This document shows positions 1 to 5,752 of a DNA stretch of 15,165 nucleotides, piece after piece; position 1 is the stretch's first letter, and each line of letters opens with the position of its first letter. The DNA is from Candidatus Omnitrophota bacterium. Lineage in GTDB: Bacteria; Hinthialibacterota; Hinthialibacteria; JAKQFZ01. The stretch is taken from assembly GCA_029558215.1 (NCBI GenBank), contig JAKQFZ010000297.1, positions 1 through 15,165 on the forward strand, in the 5' to 3' direction. Under the pieces are notes generated by a model that was given only the letters and a program-made list of their open reading frames with translations, made no database searches and was not told the origin of the DNA. A program made the position numbers and the translations under genes.

Positions 1-2
1 CT

Positions 3-338
3 GCCAAGTATTGGGTGGAGAAGGGCTTGGGCGAATTCATTGGTCATGCGGAATTCAACCAGAAACTGGATCGGAATCGCTCCAACCGCTGGAGAGGCGA
101 GCGGATGGAAATCGTGTTCGGGGACGGCGTTGTCAAAAAGATAAAACTGTCCGGTGGTCAAGGTGGCATCTACCCCGAAAAGGGTCAGATGAGCCGCTTC
201 ATGTCTGGACAGAAGTCCTCCAAGAGCGACAAGTCGCAAGGCAGCACAGTTCCAAAGGCACCAACGCCGACAGCGATTCCAGAAGCAACGCCCACTCCCA
301 AACCCTTGGAGAGGATTCTTGCTCCAATCGCTGAATAG
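3..338 (+). CDS. OstA/LptA-like protein, C-terminal fragment
   Basis: The frame is open to the left edge, so only the last 111 codons are present and no start can be assigned. The visible part contains a segment around nt 96-180 (WRGERMEIVFGDGVV, then KKIKLSGGQGGIYPE). This matches the repeat style of OstA/LptA-like proteins, where a 'define the map, then the G-x-Y-P' beta-jellyroll strand recurs. Known members bind or carry LPS in the periplasm or act in related outer-membrane assembly. The last 40 or so residues are a Ser/Lys then Thr-Pro-rich tail (PTPTAIPEATPTPKP), probably disordered and outside the folded part. A similar linker occurs in the gene at 8643. The family call is from pattern memory of a short fragment, so it is moderate. 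It could be any OstA-domain protein rather than a true LptA. Confidence 0.55.
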   Translation, partial: AKYWVEKGLGEFIGHAEFNQKLDRNRSNRWRGERMEIVFGDGVVKKIKLSGGQGGIYPEKGQMSRFMSGQKSSKSDKSQGSTVPKAPTPTAIPEATPTPKPLERILAPIAE

Positions 339-389
339 CGTCCAATGGAGCCGGTGTTGTATAGGGCATTTCTCGGGAACGAAGGGTGT

Positions 390-418
390 TGACTGGCGAC
401 AGGCTATGTCCTCAGTCA
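390..418 (+). repeat. Interrupted inverted repeat in the leader of the MDR gene
   Basis: TGACTG at 390-395 pairs with CAGTCA at 413-418. Inside it GACA (398-401) pairs with TGTC (407-410), leaving a 2x2 internal loop and a 5-nt apical loop. It lies 25 bases before the chosen ATG at 444 and has no T-run after it, so it is not an intrinsic terminator. It could be an operator or an mRNA hairpin near the ribosome site. TTGACT at 389-394 is also a fair -35 match, but no convincing -10 follows at the right distance. Confidence 0.35.
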
Positions 419-443
419 GCACAAAAGGAAAGTGGGGTCTATC

Positions 444-1451
444 ATGCTAAGTCAAGCGCTGGTCTGTGACGAGAATCAGCAGTTCTCCCTCGCTGAGGTG
501 ATTCTTCCTGATCCAAAGCCAAACCAAGTCGTTGTTCGAACGCTCTGGTCAGGGGTCAGTATTGGAACCGAGTTCGCCTTGGTTCGCAACAAAATATCCT
601 GGGGGCCATACCCCATCTGCACTGGCTATCAGGCGGTCGGCATCGTTGCATCCAAGGGAGATGCCGTGACCCGATTCGGCATTGGAGACAGGGTTTTCTA
701 CCGATACAATCGAAGCATTATTCTTACAAACGGCCAGAAAATCACCCCAACCTTGGGAGCGCACTGCCAACATGCGGTGCTGAGCGAGGATGATCCCGAC
801 GGCGTTGATACGCTTCCTGCAGGCATTGAAGGTGACGTGGCCTCGTTGTTTGTGATGCCTGCGGTCGCCTTGGTCGGAACAGATATGTCAAACCCGCGAA
901 CAGGAGATCTGGTCGTGGTTTCTGGTGTTGGTCTGATCGGGTTGAGCGTCGTGGCCGCCTGCAAGAACAGAGGTTGTCGCGTCGTGGCTGTTGATATCGC
1001 TCCCAACCGCTTGGAAATTGCCGAGAGACTTGGTGCCGACTTTATCATCAATGCCAGTGACCAAATTGTTCCTGACGAGATCAAGAGGATCGAGCCGAAA
1101 ATGGCTGATGTTGTTTTTGAATGCACGGGAATCCCCGAACTGCTCGATTCGGCAATCGCCCTCTGCAGACCATCTGGAAAGTTTGTATGGCAGGGAAACT
1201 ACGGATCAGCTCCCGTCTCTCTCAACTTCCTCTCTCCACACCTCAAGCAGCTGACCATGTATTTTCCGTGCAGTGACGGTGGACTGCCCTTTCGGATGGC
1301 AGCGCTGCACAACATGGCGACGGGTTCATTAAAACTTCAGGAAGCGATCACGCACCGGGTGGACGCTGACTATGCGCCAATCCTTTTCGATCGAATCAAC
1401 AAAAACCAAGCTCTGGAAGTCGTTGGCGCTGTGATCCGCTGGTCAAAGTAG
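444..1451 (+). CDS. MDR-superfamily (alcohol-dehydrogenase-like) oxidoreductase, zinc-less BchC-type branch
   Basis: A 335-residue NAD(P)-dependent medium-chain dehydrogenase/reductase. The N-terminal GroES-like domain carries SGVSIGTE (36-43) and GYQAVG (61-66). Classical zinc alcohol dehydrogenases have the catalytic Cys and the GHE histidine at these places. Here they are Ser/Val and Tyr, as in the bacteriochlorophyllide dehydrogenase (BchC)-like branch. The lobe of four structural-zinc cysteines is also absent. The Rossmann domain shows GVGLIG (161-166), followed by the expected acidic residue ending beta-2 in VVAVDIAPNR, which favours NAD over NADP. A GTG 12 bases upstream (432) extends the frame, but AAAGGA would then sit only about 2 bases away. 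ATG 444 with GGGG (434-437) six bases upstream is preferred. The substrate is unknown and the neighbours give no clue: it is alone on this strand and convergent with ruvX, 37 bp away. Family secure, reaction not. Confidence 0.85.
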   Translation: MLSQALVCDENQQFSLAEVILPDPKPNQVVVRTLWSGVSIGTEFALVRNKISWGPYPICTGYQAVGIVASKGDAVTRFGIGDRVFYRYNRSIILTNGQKITPTLGAHCQHAVLSEDDPDGVDTLPAGIEGDVASLFVMPAVALVGTDMSNPRTGDLVVVSGVGLIGLSVVAACKNRGCRVVAVDIAPNRLEIAERLGADFIINASDQIVPDEIKRIEPKMADVVFECTGIPELLDSAIALCRPSGKFVWQGNYGSAPVSLNFLSPHLKQLTMYFPCSDGGLPFRMAALHNMATGSLKLQEAITHRVDADYAPILFDRINKNQALEVVGAVIRWSK

Positions 1452-1488
1452 TCAATCAGAACTTTTACAGATGGCTTTTGCAGGTCGC

Positions 1489-1983
1489 TCATTCCTGGAA
1501 AGAGTTGGATTCTCCTGTGTCTTTCCTTTCCGAGCAACGGTCTACTCGTTCTTCAGAAAGTGCATCCAGGTAAGACTGAAGGATCACCGCCGCAGCAGAC
1601 TGATCGATTTTCGCACGACGTTTCTTCCGAGTCCGACTGGTCTCAAGCAACCGGTCGGACGCATAAAAGGTCGAGTACCTTTCATCGCACAGGACAATCT
1701 CCACACCCTCAATGACTCGCCCAAGAGACTGGGCAAAACGCCTTACCGCCTGGCATTCAGGCCCTTCGGTCCCGTCGGTTCGCAATGGAAGGCCAATCAC
1801 GATACGGCCACATTCCTCCTGCTGAATCAAGAGTCGGATGGCCTCCATGTCGCTCGAGCGATTCTGCCTCTGAACGGTTGTCAGAGGATGAGCCAAGAGC
1901 CCGAGAGCGTCTGAAACTGCGACACCGATTCTTTTGGTGCCATAGTCCAGACCGAGAATTCTTGGAACCATCCGATCGCTCAC
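1489..1983 (-). CDS. ruvX: Putative pre-16S rRNA nuclease / Holliday junction resolvase RuvX (YqgF)
   Basis: A 164-residue RNase H-fold protein of the YqgF/RuvX family, acting in the cytoplasm on Holliday junctions and/or in 5' maturation of 16S rRNA. The acidic active site is intact: D13 in LGLDYGTKRIG, the GLP turn at 64-66, DER at 100-102, and D127 in KIDQSAAAVIL. The length is slightly above the usual 135-150 because of a polar C-terminal tail (about 145-164). The start is GTG at 1983: a perfect GGAGG lies 7 bases upstream, and the GTG overlaps the TGA of the preceding gene (GTGA). This points to translational coupling. ATG at 1971 is possible but lacks such a site. It is second in a two-gene minus-strand unit behind a secreted GH20-like protein, a partner with no obvious functional link. 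Confidence 0.95.
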   Translation of the reverse strand: MSDRMVPRILGLDYGTKRIGVAVSDALGLLAHPLTTVQRQNRSSDMEAIRLLIQQEECGRIVIGLPLRTDGTEGPECQAVRRFAQSLGRVIEGVEIVLCDERYSTFYASDRLLETSRTRKKRRAKIDQSAAAVILQSYLDALSEERVDRCSERKDTGESNSFQE

Positions 1984-3527
1984 TTCTTTGCCTCCGAAAA
2001 CTCAGAAGCCTGTTCATCACAAGCCTGCTGCCAGATAAAGGCAGCGGTGTCTGTCGCAGAAAGCACTTCTTCATTTGACCAGTCGGATGCTCGCCAGGCA
2101 AAGGCACTCGACGCGACCAAGCCGGAACACTCACGCGCGATGGCTGCTTCGTCATGGAGATCCGTAATGCGGTATACTTCTCCCGATGAAGGATTCTCTC
2201 CGCCGACTGCATTTCGGTTCCAGACAGAGTGATAGTCCGTCAGGACCCAGACGGGAAATCCCTCGCTCGTCAAGAGTTGTAGAGATCGCTGTTGCCTGGT
2301 CGGACTGTCCCACTCCACACAGAAGGTACACTGAGCGCGGGAAAGCAAGTACCGCCGTCTGCGTGCCTCGCCTTGTGAGAACTGAACAGTCTCAGAAGCA
2401 GCACCAACATCTTCAGCCCCAAGGAATAGATCGGCCCACAAGACCGGATGAGTACGATTGACATCAAGCACCGACTCCAAGCGTCTGAAGTGATCCAGGA
2501 TGGCGACTGTCTCAACACCTGCGTCATAGTTCTGCGCACTGGAGGGAACGACCGGCCTGAATCCAATATGGAAAAATCCTGAGGCAATGGCTCTATGAAT
2601 CTCTGCGTAGGATTCAAGTATCCTGGAGATGACCCCCAGATCTTTGAGATGGAACAAATATCGCGGGGAATCTTCATCGGGTGCATTATTGCTGTCGCTG
2701 GACTTCGCAGAGACCCAACGCTTGTCACCAAGGAAATCCACACACGGAACAATGCTTATACCCTTCTGCTGAGCGTATCGAGCTAGATCAGAGACTTCCT
2801 CCAGAGACACTGCTTTAGAGTCAACAAACAGTACTGCCGGATCCCAGCTCACATGCGACAAATCCAGAAGCATCAGATTGACCCGACAACGTGGGAAAAC
2901 CCCGCCGACGAGTGTTCGCAAGGCCTTGAGATTGCTCCTCTCTGGTTTCACCCAGACACCCCGGAGATGGCCAACACTGTAATCTTTCAGGATCACTTCA
3001 GGAATACCCGAAACACCAACTTCAGTGCCCAGGATTCTCTCCAGAACAAAAGAACCATGGCGTACTCCATCGTCATCATTTCCCCAGAGACCGATTCCCT
3101 GCCGAGAAAGAATGAGTGTAAACCCTTCTCTGTTCACCGAGGGAGTTAGCCCGTGCTTCGCAAGAAGCCGAGTCAGGTGTGCATTGGATAGCCCTTGACC
3201 AATACAGACCGAGTGGGAATCATATCCCGTCTCGTTGCAGTTCACGACTGGCACAGACACCCCTAGATGCTGAGAGAGCAACCTCTGGATTCGGACGGCA
3301 GCCTGCCGGTCCGCCGTTCTCGGATTGGGATAGAGAACAACCTGCGTTCTGGGGCCAATCTCGACGACTTTCTCAAGACGGATCGTCTCCCTCGGGCAAG
3401 GCATCAGAGCAGAGATATCATCTCCCAAAGCATCTACTGAAACAACGCAGAGAGTCAGAGAAACAATGACCTGCATCAGACGGATGCTTGCTGATCTGCG
3501 CTTCAAAAGTGCTTCACCACACATCAT
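1980..3527 (-). CDS. Secreted GH20-fold (beta-N-acetylhexosaminidase-like) protein lacking the catalytic Asp-Glu
   Basis: 515 residues. A basic N-terminus and hydrophobic stretch (about 18-34, VIVSLTLCVVSVDALG) form a Sec signal peptide, so it acts outside the cytoplasm. Residues about 45-182 resemble the GH20 N-terminal accessory domain, including EGFTLIL and the GNDDDGVRHGSFVLERIL stretch (149-166). From 188 (HLRGVWV) a TIM-barrel-like domain follows the GH20 order: RGV-strand, KALRTLV helix, RVNLMLLDLS, then LWADLFLG near 363-370. In active GH20 enzymes the strand-4 motif is HxGGDE, with Asp positioning the acetamido group and Glu as acid/base. Here the aligned segment is HIGFRPV (320-326), so both residues are gone. 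It is probably a binding or structural relative, or an enzyme with a different mechanism. The start is ATG 3527 with AAGG six bases upstream. ATG 3476 (residue 18) would give a shorter signal peptide. Its stop overlaps the ruvX start. No clear promoter: TATAGT at 3628-3623 has no good -35. Confidence 0.65.
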   Translation of the reverse strand: MMCGEALLKRRSASIRLMQVIVSLTLCVVSVDALGDDISALMPCPRETIRLEKVVEIGPRTQVVLYPNPRTADRQAAVRIQRLLSQHLGVSVPVVNCNETGYDSHSVCIGQGLSNAHLTRLLAKHGLTPSVNREGFTLILSRQGIGLWGNDDDGVRHGSFVLERILGTEVGVSGIPEVILKDYSVGHLRGVWVKPERSNLKALRTLVGGVFPRCRVNLMLLDLSHVSWDPAVLFVDSKAVSLEEVSDLARYAQQKGISIVPCVDFLGDKRWVSAKSSDSNNAPDEDSPRYLFHLKDLGVISRILESYAEIHRAIASGFFHIGFRPVVPSSAQNYDAGVETVAILDHFRRLESVLDVNRTHPVLWADLFLGAEDVGAASETVQFSQGEARRRRYLLSRAQCTFCVEWDSPTRQQRSLQLLTSEGFPVWVLTDYHSVWNRNAVGGENPSSGEVYRITDLHDEAAIARECSGLVASSAFAWRASDWSNEEVLSATDTAAFIWQQACDEQASEFSEAKK

Positions 3528-3779
3528 ATTGCGCCTTGGCTGAGACCTTTGCTGTCTTTCTGAATCAAGCCCTTCTCCGGAGAAATACTTCCGGAAGCCG
3601 TTGAACCGATAGATACGAACACACTATATGCGCCAAGATCAACTCTAACCCAGCAGGTGAATCAAAGCAACGTTTGGAAGAGTCAACTGCAGAGATTGGC
3701 TGAAATATCCCGAGCAGGCCAGTGGCTGCACGTGCGTGGGCAATGCCTGCTCTCACAACCGTTTGGTCATTGGAAGAAA
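3528..3779. other. Intergenic stretch, no gene seen
   Basis: It lies between the tRNA terminator and the GH20-like gene. Both read leftward, so any promoter for the latter must be here. I see only an isolated TATAGT (3628-3623, minus strand) and a TCCGGA palindrome that occurs twice about 14 nt apart near 3576-3595. Open frames crossing it also run through the tRNA gene and are not credible. Confidence 0.4.
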
Positions 3780-3798
3780 CAGACTTCTTCAAAGTCTG
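3780..3798 (-). terminator. Intrinsic terminator of the tRNA-Ala gene
   Basis: A perfect 7-bp stem (CAGACTT/AAGTCTG) with a 5-nt loop. In the direction of tRNA transcription it is followed by TTTCTT. It begins 19 bases after the tRNA 3' end. The stem is short and the T-run is interrupted by one C, but position and orientation fit. Confidence 0.6.
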
Positions 3799-3817
3799 GT
3801 TTCCTGAGAGATGGAGA

Positions 3818-3893
3818 TGGTGGAGGTGAGGGGGATCGAACCCCTGGCCTGCTGATTGCGAACCAGCCGCTCTCCCAGCTGAGCTACACCCCC
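3818..3893 (-). tRNA. tRNA-Ala (anticodon CGC)
   Basis: A 76-nt gene with the 3' CCA encoded. The acceptor stem GGGGGTG/CACCTCC contains the G3-U70 pair that is the main identity element of alanine tRNA, with A73 as discriminator. The D arm is GCTC-loop-GAGC. The anticodon stem GCTGG/TCAGC closes a TTCGCAA loop whose anticodon, at 3858-3860, reads CGC (codon GCG). The T arm is AGGGG/CCCCT with TTCGATC. All arms pair, with one G-U at the base of the anticodon loop. It is a complete unit with its own promoter and terminator, transcribed away from nusA. Confidence 0.96.
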
Positions 3894-3928
3894 GTTGAAA
3901 CGCAGAAGCCGTTCTACAGGTCAAGAGA

Positions 3929-3958
3929 AAGATAGCCGTCTCGAGCAACTCATGTCAA
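3929..3958 (-). promoter_or_regulatory. Sigma-70-type promoter of tRNA-Ala
   Basis: On the minus strand a perfect TTGACA (3958-3953) is separated by 18 bases from TATCTT (3934-3929, 4 of 6 matches). Transcription would start near 3922, about 30 bases before the mature tRNA 5' end at 3893. That is a normal leader for a tRNA gene. Confidence 0.6.
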
Positions 3959-4163
3959 GAACGAAAATCATCGAGAGGCATCCGCTCCCATGAATCCTAT
4001 AGGCCCTTTGGAAGTTCTGGACTTCATCGAGCAACAGAGGCAACACGCGCTTACAATCGCTACGAGGCAGAGACGGAAGCTTGTGTACAGCCAACCGGAT
4101 ATTGTCTCATCTTCCAATAGATGTGCTACTTGGGGGTCAGAATCCGCTCTGCTGAGTTTTCAC
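3959..4163. other. Region between divergent tRNA and nusA promoters, nothing recognised
   Basis: The frame of nusA stays open leftward to an ATG at 3990, but the translated stretch is not NusA-like and is rich in Cys, Arg and Trp. I treat it as non-coding. No motif beyond the two flanking promoters was recognised. rimP, the usual gene in this position, is not here. Confidence 0.5.
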
Positions 4164-4193
4164 TTGAAAATGAAATCGAGAATATGCTATAGA
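4164..4193 (+). promoter_or_regulatory. Promoter of the nusA-infB operon
   Basis: TTGAAA (4164-4169, 5 of 6) and TATAGA (4188-4193, 4 of 6) are 18 bases apart. A TG one base before the -10 (4185-4186) makes it an extended -10 element. Predicted start is near 4200, leaving a leader of about 100 nt before the ATG at 4299. Confidence 0.55.
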
Positions 4194-4203
4194 CAGAGTA
4201 CTG

Positions 4204-4224
4204 GTGGGTTTTGCCCACTTTTTT
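4204..4224 (+). terminator. Terminator-like hairpin in the nusA leader (possible attenuator)
   Basis: GTGGG (4204-4208) pairs with CCCAC (4214-4218) around a TTTTG loop, and a run of six T follows directly (4219-4224), then GTTT. The form is an intrinsic terminator with a short stem, placed immediately after the predicted transcription start and before nusA. Terminators with short stems are the class most dependent on NusA, so it may give feedback control. Five base pairs is weak, so a chance structure is possible. Confidence 0.45.
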
Positions 4225-4298
4225 GTTTGATTGCGTTTATGTTCCGGCTGTGGCAAAGGCCTTGCCGGACAACTGATGTGTCCGAAGAGGTTATGAGT

Positions 4299-5588
4299 AT
4301 GGCACAGATGAGCAAGGAAGTCCCTGAAATCATTGAGCGAATAGCCAATGAAAGGAACATCTCGTCCAAGGTGCTCTTTGAAGCGGTTGAGGCAGCAGTT
4401 GCCTCGGCGGCGAAGAAGATGATCAGTGGCAATCTTCAGGTGACCCGTGTCGCTCTCGACCGTGACACAGGTGACTTCACAGTCTTCGCCATGAAGGAAG
4501 TGACCGATAGCATCACGGATCCGAACCTGCAGATCTCCCTTCAGGATGCCAAGGAAAAGGGATTCAATGCCTCTGCCGGAGAGCAGATTGAACTGGATGT
4601 GACTCCTGCGGATTTTGGGAGGATCGCCGCCCAGTCCGCAAAACAGGTTGTTCTCCAAAGGCTCCGTGAAGCGGAGCGGGATATGGTTTTCGACAAATTC
4701 AAGGACAAAACTGGCGATCTGATCGTTGGAACGGTCATTCGCTATGATCATGGAAATGTAATTCTTGACCTTGGTGTAGCCGAAGGAATTCTGCCTCGTG
4801 ATGAACAGCCATCCGGGGAACACTACCGCTACGGCGAACGTGTTCGAGCAATTGTGAAAGATATTCGGCGCTCGACCAAAGAGCCTCAGGTGGTTCTTTC
4901 TCGTCGCAGCAATGAGTTCCTGTTGAAACTCTTCGAGCAGGAAGTCCCGGAGATTCAGGACAAGACCGTCACCATCCGGCTCGTCGCACGTGAACCCGGC
5001 AGACGTTCGAAAATCGCGGTCATGTCCACGGACAGCAACGTGGATGCCGTGGGTGCTTGTGTCGGCATGAAAGGTTCGCGTGTTCAGATGATCGTGCAGG
5101 AACTGCACGGCGAGCGCATAGACATTGTTGAGTACAGTGATGATCGCAAGAGGCTTGTGTCCAACTCACTCAAGCCTGCCGAGATCGAAAGCGTTTCGCT
5201 CTCCGAGGATGGCACACGAGCCTTTCTTGTTGTGCGTAACGATCAGTATCCACTCGCAATAGGAAAGGGTGGCCTGAACGCTCGCCTGGCATCACGTCTG
5301 ACAAACACAGAGATCGAGATCATCTCCCAGTCTCAAATTGACGCCAAGGACGAAGCGGTAAAAGTGCTTCTTCTTCAGCTTGAGGGCGTGGACGAACAGA
5401 TGGTGGATCGCCTCATGGAACGTATGATCTTCTCCTATGAAGATATACTCCGTGCCAAGGTTGACGGACTCCTTCAGGTTGAAGGCATGACAGAGGAACT
5501 TGCCAATTCCATTGTGGAGCAGGCAAGAAACAATATTCTCGGTGGCTTCTCCAAAAACGCGCAACTCCCAACTGAAGCACCGGAGTAG
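4299..5588 (+). CDS. nusA: Transcription termination/antitermination factor NusA
   Basis: 429 residues. NusA binds RNA polymerase and nascent RNA and modulates pausing, intrinsic termination and antitermination. Domains in order: the polymerase-binding N-terminal domain (about 1-130, IIERIANERNISSKVLFEAVE onward); S1 domain (from GDLIVGT at 139 to about 210); KH1 with GMKGSR (256-261); KH2 with IGKGG (321-325); and a helix-hairpin-helix tail of about 75 residues (from about 350, with LEGVD and VEGMTEE turns). It is longer than Bacillus-type NusA (about 370) and shorter than the two-repeat E. coli protein (495), consistent with one C-terminal helical repeat region. The frame is open 309 bases further upstream, but AGAGG at 4286-4290 sits 8 bases before ATG 4299, which opens on conserved sequence; ATG 4293 is too close to it. 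It is the first gene of the nusA-infB unit; rimP is not upstream. Confidence 0.96.
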   Translation: MAQMSKEVPEIIERIANERNISSKVLFEAVEAAVASAAKKMISGNLQVTRVALDRDTGDFTVFAMKEVTDSITDPNLQISLQDAKEKGFNASAGEQIELDVTPADFGRIAAQSAKQVVLQRLREAERDMVFDKFKDKTGDLIVGTVIRYDHGNVILDLGVAEGILPRDEQPSGEHYRYGERVRAIVKDIRRSTKEPQVVLSRRSNEFLLKLFEQEVPEIQDKTVTIRLVAREPGRRSKIAVMSTDSNVDAVGACVGMKGSRVQMIVQELHGERIDIVEYSDDRKRLVSNSLKPAEIESVSLSEDGTRAFLVVRNDQYPLAIGKGGLNARLASRLTNTEIEIISQSQIDAKDEAVKVLLLQLEGVDEQMVDRLMERMIFSYEDILRAKVDGLLQVEGMTEELANSIVEQARNNILGGFSKNAQLPTEAPE

Positions 5589-5599
5589 GCTTGGACCGA

Positions 5600-5752
5600 G
5601 TGAAGATTCGTCTTGCATTGATGAGTTGCCGAGTGTTAATCTGTCCTGAGTGTCTTGAAAGACGGCTTACTGCAGCAAGAATTTTGGGGACACAGGTAAG
5701 AGTAGACTGTAGAGCAGTCATGACAAGAGAAAAAACGGAGGTAATCGAGTGA
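5600..5752 (+). CDS. Possible 50-residue cysteine-containing protein between nusA and infB
   Basis: A GTG-initiated frame runs from 5600 and stops with a TGA that overlaps the infB GTG (GTGA). TAGG sits about 10 bases before the GTG. A TTG at 5591 would add three residues. The peptide is basic and has C10, C15, C18 and C37, including ICPEC, so a metal site is conceivable. It occupies the place where ylxR normally lies. However, it lacks the N-terminal half of YlxR, and any likeness of its ICPECLERR stretch to the YlxR C-terminal part is weak. Third-position usage is more A/T-rich than in nusA or infB, and the overlap could be chance. I do not recognise a family. If it is not a gene, this is simply a 160-bp spacer. 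Confidence 0.3.
   Translation: MKIRLALMSCRVLICPECLERRLTAARILGTQVRVDCRAVMTREKTEVIE

Noticed and set aside
1452..1488. Terminator between the convergent MDR and ruvX genes
   Set aside because: The 37-bp gap has short T-runs but no stem that pairs convincingly.
3565..3948. Minus-strand frame of 127 codons
   Set aside because: It runs through the complete tRNA-Ala gene, its promoter and terminator.
3990..4298. N-terminal extension of the nusA frame to an upstream ATG
   Set aside because: The added 103 residues are not NusA-like, and a predicted promoter and terminator-like hairpin lie within this stretch. A good ribosome site precedes ATG 4299.
4137..5108. 323-codon frame on the minus strand opposite nusA
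   Set aside because: It is antisense to conserved NusA domains, rich in His/Phe/Arg in a shadow-like way, and has no recognisable motif.
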